A stretch of 14,917 bases of DNA, from contig DKVC01000118.1 in NCBI GenBank assembly GCA_002490995.1, forward strand, positions 1 through 14,917. Reading direction: 5' to 3'. Each line of letters begins with the position of its first letter. Within the stretch, counting starts at the first letter, position 1. The position numbers and the translations under genes are program-made. Under the pieces are notes generated by a model. The model did not search any database. It was not told where the DNA came from and worked only from the letters and a program-made list of their open reading frames with translations. Origin of the DNA: Lachnospiraceae bacterium UBA7188 (lineage in GTDB: Bacteria > Bacillota > Clostridia > Lachnospirales > Lachnospiraceae). Of the stretch, positions 1 through 5,980 are shown piece after piece.

Positions 1-19
1 ATTTTCCGACAATTCCTAA
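1..19 (+). repeat. Dispersed repeat copy A (cut by window edge)
   Basis: The first 19 bases are identical to the core ATTTTCCGACAATTCCTAA that recurs at 7521-7539 and, reverse-complemented, at 4413-4431. The copy lies downstream of the tmcAL stop codon and is truncated by the window start, so any partner arm would lie outside. Function is unknown; see the other copies. Confidence 0.75.
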
Positions 20-93
20 GCGAAAGCGTTCACTCGTCATACATTTCCGCTGGCAAATGTTTCTGAGCGCATGTATAAATGGATGTTTCCCGC

Positions 94-1335
94 CTATATA
101 ATTACCAGGGGTATGGAATATTCATGAAGGGCAGGCCTGCCTGTTCCCTCACAGGCAGCTCCCTTATAAATCTCACTGGCCAGGATATCCAGTTCCCAAA
201 GCCTGTCTGCCTCCTGCGGCAGGCTTTTTGCGGCATTTGCCGGTCTGGTGACCAGGGGAATGGAGGAACAGGCCCGGATGCGTTCAAGCAGGGGGGCTGC
301 AGACCTGCGGAATCCCAGGACTCTGGCGTAGGGGGTATAATCCATGTCCCTGCTGCGCTCCATGTCCTCCTTTCGGATGCCCAGCAGGATATGCAGCAGG
401 CATCTGCTGATCCGGGTATGGGTGAAGGCCTTTGTCTTCAGCAGCCCGCAGAAATCTTCAAAGCCGGTGAAACGGTTCAGGCTGCCGCGGATGCGGTTCG
501 AAAGGTCGCGGGTTACGTCCAGGTATGCTTCATAGCCCTTCTTCTGTTCGGTGAGCAGCTTATAATACAGGATGCCCGAGAGACGATCGGCATACACCGC
601 CCTGCTCCGGGCAAGGAAGGATTCCAGAAGCTCCGCCGCCGGAAGGGGCATATGGGCATGGATTTCCCGGGCTGTCCCGCCTTCCTGCAATGCCCTGCGG
701 ATGGCCAGTGCGGAGACGGGAGAGACGCCGGGGGCTGCCGGAGTCATTTGGGGATCATGATATCCGGCGCCCGTTCTTTTTATTGTGACAGGAATTATGG
801 CACTTTTGCGGTTTATAATATTCTTTATATAGTCTATTCCGAGTATGTTATTAGGTGAGCTCAGGATGGAAGAGCAGGAGTCCGTGCCCATGGAAAGCGC
901 CCTGGCCCTGGCGTCCGGATAGGAAAGTCCCTGTTTCAGCAGTTCTTTCAGAGCAGCGCGGTACCAGGAGGGTTCATCCGCAAGAAAAGAAGCGATCTGT
1001 CCCAGGGCCCCTGCGTCCCCGCACTCGCTGCCGAAGCACAGATGGGTGACCACGCCCAGTTTGTCCAACAGGGCCACGGCTCCGGCGGCGAAATATTCAG
1101 AGCTGGCTGTGGCGTAGAGCACCGGCAGTTCCAACACCAGGTCAGCCCCGCACCGCAGCGCCATCTCGGTGCGCAGATGCTTGTCCACAAGGGCGGGGGC
1201 GCCTCGCTGGACGAAATTGCCGCTCATGACAGCCACAGTGTAATCGGCTCCCGTCAGGCGCCTGGATTCTTCCAGATGGTATTTATGTCCGTTGTGAAAG
1301 GGGTTATATTCCGCAATGATTCCGTTTATATTCAT
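94..1335 (-). CDS. tmcAL: tRNA(Met) cytidine acetate ligase TmcAL (YlbM family)
   Basis: This is a 413-residue protein of the YlbM/TmcAL nucleotidyltransferase family, which uses acetate and ATP to make N4-acetylcytidine at the wobble position of elongator tRNA-Met. Visible family marks are the N-terminal MNINGIIAEYNPFHNGH segment, whose HNGH at residues 14-17 is the HxGH-type nucleotide-binding motif, the GNFVQRG block at 39-45, the LELP segment near 68-71, and FGSECGD at 101-107. The length is as expected for a complete protein. An upstream ATG at 1392 would add 19 residues, but the start at 1335 is preferred because the conserved protein begins there and GGAGAG sits about 5 nt upstream. 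It is divergent from pta, a frequent arrangement in Clostridia; dependence on acetate gives a loose functional tie to the neighbouring acetate genes (inference). Confidence 0.93.
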   Translation of the reverse strand: MNINGIIAEYNPFHNGHKYHLEESRRLTGADYTVAVMSGNFVQRGAPALVDKHLRTEMALRCGADLVLELPVLYATASSEYFAAGAVALLDKLGVVTHLCFGSECGDAGALGQIASFLADEPSWYRAALKELLKQGLSYPDARARALSMGTDSCSSILSSPNNILGIDYIKNIINRKSAIIPVTIKRTGAGYHDPQMTPAAPGVSPVSALAIRRALQEGGTAREIHAHMPLPAAELLESFLARSRAVYADRLSGILYYKLLTEQKKGYEAYLDVTRDLSNRIRGSLNRFTGFEDFCGLLKTKAFTHTRISRCLLHILLGIRKEDMERSRDMDYTPYARVLGFRRSAAPLLERIRACSSIPLVTRPANAAKSLPQEADRLWELDILASEIYKGAACEGTGRPALHEYSIPLVII

Positions 1336-1504
1336 GATTTCTCTCCAGCATGCATGATTATCAATATTCCGTATAAAAATATGGAATGACAATGTGAAAA
1401 AAATAACACACTTGAAAGGGCTTACATACGTCTTTTTCCGGGCAAATTGTATGAAGGGAAAAGGAAATGTATTTTAAAATATACAAATAAACGCATATTT
1501 GTCC

Positions 1505-1533
1505 TTGTGTATTTTTTCCATTTTTAGTATAAT
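1505..1533 (+). promoter_or_regulatory. Promoter of the pta-ackA operon
   Basis: A TTGTGT -35 box (1505-1510), a 17-nt T-rich spacer and a perfect TATAAT -10 box (1528-1533) fit a housekeeping sigma-A promoter. The expected transcript starts near 1540, giving a leader of about 70 nt before the pta start. The leader carries a small AGCG/CGCT inverted repeat (1579-1592) just before the ribosome site (GGAG at 1598-1601). The surrounding 1393-1608 intergenic stretch is markedly A/T-rich and also must hold the divergent tmcAL promoter, which I could not place with confidence. Confidence 0.7.
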
Positions 1534-1608
1534 ATGAATAATCCGATTTGTTAAGTAAAATTTTTCATATTTGGGGATAGCGGAGAAGCGCTGGAAAGGA
1601 GAAGGGAT

Positions 1609-2613
1609 ATGTCATATATTGACAAGATTAAGGACAGAGCCAAGCTTGACAGAAAGACAATTGTATTGCCGGAGTCCAAGGATAAGCGGACCTTATTGGC
1701 TGCGGCGAAGATTATGGAAGAGGGTATCGCCGATATTATTATGATCGGCAATGAGGAGAAGATTACTGACGGCGCCGGCTGGCTGGAAGTTGATCTTACC
1801 GGCGTCAGGATTATTGATCCTTCCAACACTCCGAAGCTGGACGAATATGTGAACCTTCTGTATGAGACCAGGAAAGCCAAGGGAATGACCGAGGAGAAGG
1901 CAAGGGAGATCCTGTTAAATGACTATCTGACTTTCGGCATTGTGATGGTGAAGGCGGGGGATGCGGACGGCATGGTTGCCGGAGCGTGCCATTCCACGGC
2001 GGATACCTTAAGGCCTGCCCTGCAGATATTGAAGACGGCTCCCGGCGTGAAGCTTGTCTCCGCGTTCTTTGTCATGGATACCCAGTTCAAGGATCAGGGG
2101 GAGAACGGTACCTTCCTTTTTGCCGACTGCGGTTTGAACCAGGATCCCAATTCGGAGGAGCTTGCGGCGATTGCCGAGACTTCTTACAGAAGCTTTAAAT
2201 CCCTGATCGGCCCCAAGCCTGTGATCGCCATGCTGAGCCATTCTACCAAGGGAAGCGCCAAGCATGCCATGGTGGACAAGGTGGTGGAGGCGACCAGGAT
2301 TGCCAGAGAGCAGTATCCGCATCTGACGATTGACGGCGAGCTGCAGCTGGATGCGGCGCTGGTTCCCAGTGTGGCCAAGTCCAAATCTCCCGGAAGCCCT
2401 GTGGGAGGCCGCGCCAATATTCTGATTTTCCCCAATCTGGACGCAGGCAATATCGGTTACAAGCTGGTACAGAGACTGGGCGGCGCGGAAGCTTACGGCC
2501 CCATGCTTCAGGGGATTGCCAAGCCTGTCAATGACCTGTCCCGGGGATGTTCCTGGCAGGATATCGTGGGTGTGGTAGCCATTACCGCCGTGCAGGCACA
2601 GCTGGCGGATTGA
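1609..2613 (+). CDS. pta: Phosphate acetyltransferase (phosphotransacetylase)
   Basis: A 334-residue short-form Pta that converts acetyl-CoA and phosphate to acetyl phosphate and CoA in the cytoplasm. It is a single PTA/PTB domain from end to end, without the N-terminal regulatory domains of the long E. coli type. Recognisable family segments are KTIVLPESKDKRTLLAAAKI near the N terminus (residues 16-35), GDADGMVAGACHSTADTLRPALQI in the middle, and the C-terminal run ANILIFPNLDAGNIGYKLVQRLGGAEAYGP followed by GIAKPVNDLSRGC. ATG at 1609 is preceded by GGAG at 1598-1601, 7 nt away. It lies first in the operon and its acetyl phosphate product is the AckA substrate encoded 300 nt downstream. Confidence 0.97.
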   Translation: MSYIDKIKDRAKLDRKTIVLPESKDKRTLLAAAKIMEEGIADIIMIGNEEKITDGAGWLEVDLTGVRIIDPSNTPKLDEYVNLLYETRKAKGMTEEKAREILLNDYLTFGIVMVKAGDADGMVAGACHSTADTLRPALQILKTAPGVKLVSAFFVMDTQFKDQGENGTFLFADCGLNQDPNSEELAAIAETSYRSFKSLIGPKPVIAMLSHSTKGSAKHAMVDKVVEATRIAREQYPHLTIDGELQLDAALVPSVAKSKSPGSPVGGRANILIFPNLDAGNIGYKLVQRLGGAEAYGPMLQGIAKPVNDLSRGCSWQDIVGVVAITAVQAQLAD

Positions 2614-2717
2614 TGCGGAACTGAAAACAGCGCCGCTGCGGGCAAATGTCCGGAAAATCCATGTCCGGGATGGTATCTGCCCGGAGGGACGCACAAATGG
2701 AACAGGAGGTATCTGGA

Positions 2718-2933
2718 ATGGAACATGTATTCTATTTTATAGAAGGCGGCTTTCAGGCTGTCCTGGGCATTCTCAATGTGGTCCATGCCATATTGTACTC
2801 GAAAAAAGCCGGAAAGGTCATGAATCTGATCTCGGGAATCGGTTTTGTCGTGCTGGGGGTGCTCAGCTGTGTCGTGGGCTGCAATAAGATAAGAAGTGAA
2901 AGGAAAATCTGCGATGAAAGTATTGGTGATTAA
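2718..2933 (+). CDS. Small two-helix membrane protein between pta and ackA
   Basis: A 71-residue protein I do not recognise. It has two hydrophobic stretches, about residues 5-26 and 35-54, joined by a short basic loop (YSKKAGK), and a charged tail, so a helical hairpin in the membrane is likely. Cysteines occur at 51, 55 and 65. The ATG at 2718 is chosen because AGGAGGT (2704-2710) lies 7 nt upstream; in-frame ATGs at 2697 and 2646 lack such a site. The gene ends 20 nt inside ackA (ackA starts at 2914), in another frame, so the ackA ribosome site lies within it and translational coupling is plausible. That it is expressed is inferred from the strong ribosome site and the placement; any role in acetate export or operon control would be speculation. 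Confidence 0.65.
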   Translation: MEHVFYFIEGGFQAVLGILNVVHAILYSKKAGKVMNLISGIGFVVLGVLSCVVGCNKIRSERKICDESIGD

Positions 2934-4110
2934 CTGTGGGAGTTCTTCTCTGAAATTTCAATTGATTGATTCGGAGTCCGAAAATTGTCTTGCAAAGGGG
3001 CTCTGCGAGAGGATCGGCATTGAGGGAAGTATGATTACCTATGCGCCGGAGGGCGGCGGCAAGGAGAAAACCGTTACCCCCATGCCCGATCATACGGAAG
3101 CTATCCGCCTGGTGCTGGAGGCGCTGACGAATCCGAAGACAGGTGTGGTGAAGAGCCTGGATGAAATCGGCGCGGTGGGACATCGTGTGGTACACGGCGG
3201 CGAGAAGTTCGCGGAGTCTGTAGTCATTGATGATGCGGTTCTGGCTGCCGTAGAGGAGTGCAATGATCTTGCGCCCCTGCACAATCCTGCGAATCTGATC
3301 GGTATCAATGCCTGCAGGAAGCTGATGCCGGATACCCCCATGGTGGGCGTGTTCGATACCGCTTTTCATCAGACTATGCCGGAAGAAGCCTATATGTACG
3401 GGCTTCCCTATGAGTATTACCAGAAATATAAGATCAGAAGATACGGCTTCCATGGAACCAGCCATTCTTATGTATCCGCAAGGGCGGCGGAGGTCCTTGG
3501 GAAAAATTACGGGGAGCTGAAGATCATCGTCTGCCATTTGGGCAACGGCGCCAGCGTCTCCGCCGTAAAGAACGGAAAGTGCGTGGATACGTCCATGGGC
3601 CTGACACCGCTGGAAGGACTGATCATGGGAACCCGTTCCGGTGACATCGATCCCGCTATTATTGAGTTTCTTGCCCATAAGGAAGGCAAAAGTATTGACG
3701 AGATTATGTCGGTGCTGAACAAGAAATCCGGCGTGCTGGGACTTTCCGGGAATCTTTCCTCCGATTTCCGTGACCTGGAAGACGGTTACAATAAGGGGGA
3801 TGCCAATGCGATCCGTGCATTGAAGACCTACTGCTATCGTGTGGCAAAATATATCGGCTCTTATGTGGCAGCCATGAACGGCGTGGACGTAATCTGCTTT
3901 ACTGCCGGAATCGGTGAGAATGCGCCTCTGGTCCGTAATTTCGTGTGCGGCTATCTGGGTTATCTGGGTGTGGAGCTTGACCAGGAGGCGAACCATAAGC
4001 GGGGAGAAGACATTGTCATCACCACGCCTGAGAGCAGGACTACCGTGATGGTGATTCCTACCAACGAGGAGCTTGCCATTGCCAGGGAGACCGTGCGTCT
4101 GGTGGGATGA
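2914..4110 (+). CDS. ackA: Acetate kinase
   Basis: A 398-residue acetate kinase (ASKHA fold) that uses acetyl phosphate and ADP to make acetate and ATP, the substrate-level phosphorylation step after Pta. Visible marks: the N-terminal signature VINCGSSSLKF (residues 4-14), GHRVVHGG around 89-96 with the substrate-binding Arg, FDTAFHQTMP, the MGLTPLEGLIMGTRSGDIDP signature, and the ATP-site segment TAGIGENAPLVR. Length matches the family norm of about 400. The ATG at 2914 puts the signature at its usual place; an in-frame GTG at 2896 would add six residues and is less likely. AAAGG (2899-2903) lies 10 nt upstream, inside the preceding small gene, with which ackA overlaps by 20 nt. The yceD-rpmF genes that often follow ackA in related bacteria are not present here. 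Confidence 0.97.
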   Translation: MKVLVINCGSSSLKFQLIDSESENCLAKGLCERIGIEGSMITYAPEGGGKEKTVTPMPDHTEAIRLVLEALTNPKTGVVKSLDEIGAVGHRVVHGGEKFAESVVIDDAVLAAVEECNDLAPLHNPANLIGINACRKLMPDTPMVGVFDTAFHQTMPEEAYMYGLPYEYYQKYKIRRYGFHGTSHSYVSARAAEVLGKNYGELKIIVCHLGNGASVSAVKNGKCVDTSMGLTPLEGLIMGTRSGDIDPAIIEFLAHKEGKSIDEIMSVLNKKSGVLGLSGNLSSDFRDLEDGYNKGDANAIRALKTYCYRVAKYIGSYVAAMNGVDVICFTAGIGENAPLVRNFVCGYLGYLGVELDQEANHKRGEDIVITTPESRTTVMVIPTNEELAIARETVRLVG

Positions 4111-4173
4111 CGCGGCAGAGGCGCTTTGAGCAGGGTGAAGTTATGTTTTGCTGAATGTGGTGATAAACCGGAA

Positions 4174-4274
4174 GGCAGCCGTATCCGGAAAGCATGGGAA
4201 ACTCCGGCAGTTCAGTGGCTGAGATGAACTGTCCTGGGAATCCTGATACCGGATACGGTTTGCCGGAAGTTTTT
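4174..4274 (+). ncRNA. Candidate structured RNA after ackA, possibly also the operon terminator
   Basis: The segment can fold into a closed structure. A perfect 10-bp outer stem pairs CCGTATCCGG (4179-4188) with CCGGATACGG (4249-4258) and is extended by GGCA (4174-4177) with TGCC (4261-4264). Inside, CAGTTCA (4208-4214) pairs with TGAACTG (4225-4231), extended by CCGG (4204-4207) with CC and GG at 4233-4234 and 4236-4237 around single-base bulges; the loop is GTGGCTGAGA. Five T residues (4270-4274) follow the outer stem, so it could end pta-ackA transcription, though the loop is far larger than in an ordinary terminator. It matches no riboswitch class I can name. Folding is by eye only. Confidence 0.3.
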
Positions 4275-4412
4275 AGCCATTATGTGTTTTTCATGTGATT
4301 CTTATATAAGCTTTCTGGACATCTGGATGTTCCGGTAGATTCTGGAGACCATATTTTTCCTGGACCTGTTTTTTCCCGGACTTGTGACGAGTATTGCGAT
4401 AAATTTGACTGC

Positions 4413-4518
4413 TTAGGAATTGTCGGAAAATAACTGCTGCAATTTCTTTAGGTAAAAACCAGGAAATACCATAAAAATCGGCATTAACTTGCAGCAGTTA
4501 TTTGTAGACACTTCCTTA
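4413..4518. mobile_element. MITE-like inverted-repeat element (repeat copies B and C)
   Basis: Left arm: copy B of the dispersed repeat, reverse-complemented at 4413-4433 and perfect over its full core, continuing into CTGCTGCAA to 4442. Right arm: copy C at 4489-4518, direct orientation, starting TTGCAGCAGTTATTT. The inner ends AATAACTGCTGCAA (4429/4430-4442) and TTGCAGCAGTTATT are exact reverse complements over 14 bases; the outer halves have diverged (about 16 of 21 core positions agree). The middle 46 bases are A/T-rich and non-coding. Size, terminal inverted repeats, absence of a gene and dispersed relatives fit a miniature inverted-repeat element; a regulator-site pair is the alternative. 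No target-site duplication is evident. Confidence 0.5.
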
Positions 4519-4594
4519 CGCACTTTGTTTACAACTATGATACATTTATGTGAAAAGTTGGTGACAAGTAGGAGATAGACTGTAGGAAAAAGAA

Positions 4595-4638
4595 GGGCAT
4601 TCCAAAGATATTCCGCGGAAGGCCGAAGGCCAGTGCCC
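4595..4638 (+). promoter_or_regulatory. Structured leader before the C39 peptidase gene
   Basis: GGGCA (4595-4599) can pair with TGCCC (4634-4638). Enclosed are the perfect palindrome TTCCGCGGAA (4611-4620) and the small hairpin GGCCGAAGGCC (4621-4631). It ends 9 nt before the GGAGGA ribosome site (4648-4653), so folding could affect access to it. The GCATTCCAA at its start and the TTCC/GGAA palindrome resemble the leader of gltX further right. Confidence 0.35.
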
Positions 4639-4660
4639 GAAACCGCCGGAGGAACGCACC

Positions 4661-5785
4661 ATGAGCAACAGCAGAGGATACAGAGGAGAAAACAGGAGGG
4701 GTAATATGCAGCAGAGATCAGGGGAGAGATATTCGGCAAGGAAAAGGTTTGAGATGTATTTGCTGTTCATGTGTATTCTCCTGGTAGTGAACATGTTCTT
4801 TCTGATGAAGGTGCAGATACAGCTGAAAGGGATGAACAAATCGCTGAATCAGGTGATGGCAGTGCTGGCCACAGCGCGGCAGGATGCGGAGGATGGAATG
4901 ATTGTGGCGAGCCAGGAAGAGGTGACCAGCCCCCAGTATCAGTCCGCGCCGAAAAAGCCTGCGGAACCGGTAGTATCCAAAGAGCCGGAGGAAGTGGACT
5001 ATGTGGAACTGTGCGGCCTGCCCCAGGTGGACAAGCCCGTAGACAGGAAACCGGCGCAGGTGCTGAGCCGTCTGGAGGAACTGGCAGAAGACAATGAAGT
5101 AATAGAAAATATCAGGCAGAATTATACCAGATATCCGGAGGAAATGCTGGGTGCCCTTGCCAACAATCCGGAGATGGCGGATTTTGTAAGCAATTATCTG
5201 TCTTCGGATGCGAAAGCTTCCGGCGCCGGGCTGACCAGGGCTGAAAAAAGCCAGGAATTTCCGCTGTTTCTGCAGTGGGATCCCAGATGGGGCTATGCGG
5301 AATACGGGGACGGCAGCAATGTGGGGCTGTCCGGCTGCGGTCCTACCTGCCTGTCCATGGTGCTTTACTATCTTCTGGGAGACGAGAGCCTTACTCCGGA
5401 TGTCATTGCCGATTACAGCATGGAAAACGGCTATTATATGTCCGGCACAGGTACGGCCTGGAAGCTGCTGGAGGATGTGGCGGACATGCACGGTTTGACT
5501 GTATGGCAGCCAAAGTCATCCGAATGGACGCTGAAAAACGAGCTGGACAGGGGCAGTGTCATTATTTGTTCCATGAAGCCCGGGGATTTTACTGCCGGAG
5601 GACATTTTATCGTGATCTATGGATACGATTCGGAAGGTTTTCTGATCAATGACCCCAACTGCGTAGCGCGAAGCCGGCAGAAATGGACTTACGATGAAAT
5701 CGGCAGACAGATTAAGAACACATGGGTATACAGCGGCGGAACCGGGAAAATTTACAAAGATTCGGAGAAGGACAGCCGGAAATAG
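4661..5785 (+). CDS. Membrane-anchored C39-like cysteine peptidase
   Basis: A 374-residue protein with a short basic cytoplasmic N terminus, one transmembrane helix (about 32-49), an acidic and proline-rich linker (about 70-195), and an extracellular C39-like papain-fold domain (about 200-357, Peptidase_C39_2 type). The likely catalytic set is Cys226 in SGCGPTC, His315 in GGHFIVIYGYD and Asp331 in INDPN, with Gln205 in LQWDPRWG as oxyanion-hole residue. No ABC transporter is attached or adjacent, so this is not a bacteriocin-exporter peptidase; a role in trimming a surface protein, peptide or wall component is inference. Two starts have ribosome sites: 4661 (GGAGGA at 4648-4653) and 4706 (AGGAGG at 4694-4699); the second would drop 15 residues and leave the anchor intact. 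The gene is flanked by repeat elements and apparently transcribed separately from gltX. Confidence 0.85.
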   Translation: MSNSRGYRGENRRGNMQQRSGERYSARKRFEMYLLFMCILLVVNMFFLMKVQIQLKGMNKSLNQVMAVLATARQDAEDGMIVASQEEVTSPQYQSAPKKPAEPVVSKEPEEVDYVELCGLPQVDKPVDRKPAQVLSRLEELAEDNEVIENIRQNYTRYPEEMLGALANNPEMADFVSNYLSSDAKASGAGLTRAEKSQEFPLFLQWDPRWGYAEYGDGSNVGLSGCGPTCLSMVLYYLLGDESLTPDVIADYSMENGYYMSGTGTAWKLLEDVADMHGLTVWQPKSSEWTLKNELDRGSVIICSMKPGDFTAGGHFIVIYGYDSEGFLINDPNCVARSRQKWTYDEIGRQIKNTWVYSGGTGKIYKDSEKDSRK

Positions 5786-5795
5786 AAAAGATGTT

Positions 5796-5829
5796 TTTCC
5801 CGGAAATGACAATTTCCCGGAAATGGCAA
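5796..5829 (+). repeat. 17-bp tandem repeat upstream of gltX
   Basis: Two adjacent 17-base units, 5796-5812 and 5813-5829, differ at a single position (TTTCCCGGAAATG then A or G, then CAA); a third unit starts (TTTCCG, 5830-5835) and breaks off. Each unit contains the palindrome TTTCCCGGAAA. They begin 10 nt after the peptidase stop codon and end about 18 nt before the presumed gltX -35 box, a place where operators often lie. Confidence 0.7.
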
Positions 5830-5847
5830 TTTCCGTATGATTAATTG

Positions 5848-5876
5848 TTGCAGTTTTCCGGAAAAAGTACTACAAT
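5848..5876 (+). promoter_or_regulatory. Likely gltX promoter with a palindrome in its spacer
   Basis: TTGCAG (5848-5853) and TACAAT (5871-5876) are separated by 17 nt. The -10 box is good; the -35 box is weak beyond its TTG. The perfect 12-bp palindrome TTTTCCGGAAAA (5854-5865) fills most of the spacer, so a protein bound there would block RNA polymerase. The transcript would have a leader of about 100 nt. Confidence 0.5.
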
Positions 5877-5980
5877 GGAATTCATGATGATGGAAGAAAG
5901 GACATTCCACAGAAAGAGCATTCCAATGGAAAAAGAGCATTCCATGGAACGAGAATTCCAGGAAGAAAGAGGATTCGACA
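5877..5980 (+). promoter_or_regulatory. gltX leader with repeated ATTCCA units and palindromes
   Basis: ATTCCA recurs at 5904, 5920, 5939 and 5955, with the variant ATTCGA at 5973, at spacings of 16-19 nt. Three of these form palindromes with following GGAA: TTCCAATGGAA (5921-5931), TTCCATGGAA (5940-5949) and TTCCAGGAA (5956-5964). The segment could act as a set of protein sites or as RNA hairpins close to the gltX ribosome site (AGAGG, 5968-5972). No T-box signature is seen. Confidence 0.45.

Larger units (their letters stand above)
4111..4660. other. 550-base gene-free region between ackA and the C39 peptidase gene
   Basis: No convincing coding sequence is seen. From left to right it holds a foldable segment (4174-4264), a T-rich stretch with two imperfect copies of a 15-16-base unit (4354-4368, 4369-4384, each a T run followed by CCTGGACCTG or CCCGGACTTG), the MITE-like inverted repeat (4413-4518), and a hairpin-rich leader just before the peptidase ribosome site (4595-4638). 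I could not place a convincing promoter for the peptidase gene; TATGAT at 4536-4541 is a possible -10 box but has no good -35 partner. Confidence 0.6.

Noticed and set aside
41..60. Terminator for tmcAL from ACATTT-n8-AAATGT
   Set aside because: The stem is only 6 A/T-rich base pairs and has no T run after it in the tmcAL direction.
79..858. Plus-strand 259-residue reading frame opposite tmcAL
   Set aside because: It lies entirely antisense to a well-recognised gene, has no ribosome site and reads as low-quality Cys/Gly-rich protein.
2863..3996. Minus-strand 377-residue reading frame opposite ackA
   Set aside because: Fully antisense to the conserved ackA gene; its His- and Gln-rich composition is typical of a shadow frame.
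4174..4274. TPP riboswitch after ackA, suggested by GGCTGAGATG and CCTGAT-CCGG-ATA-...-CCGG
   Set aside because: In TPP riboswitches CTGAGA lies in a junction after the P3 arm and pairs with a GGGGTGC-type 5' segment. Here it sits in the loop of a 7-bp hairpin, the 5' consensus is missing, and no thiamin gene follows.
4174..4274. Cobalamin riboswitch on the minus strand (GCCACTG present)
   Set aside because: The GGGAA and GGTG core, its spacing to GCCACTG and the downstream conserved boxes are not in order, and no suitable gene is downstream on that strand.
5877..5980. CRISPR-like array from the repeated ATTCCA units before gltX
   Set aside because: Units are 6-10 bases with 16-19-base periods and no true spacers or cas genes; better described as palindromes or tandem repeats.
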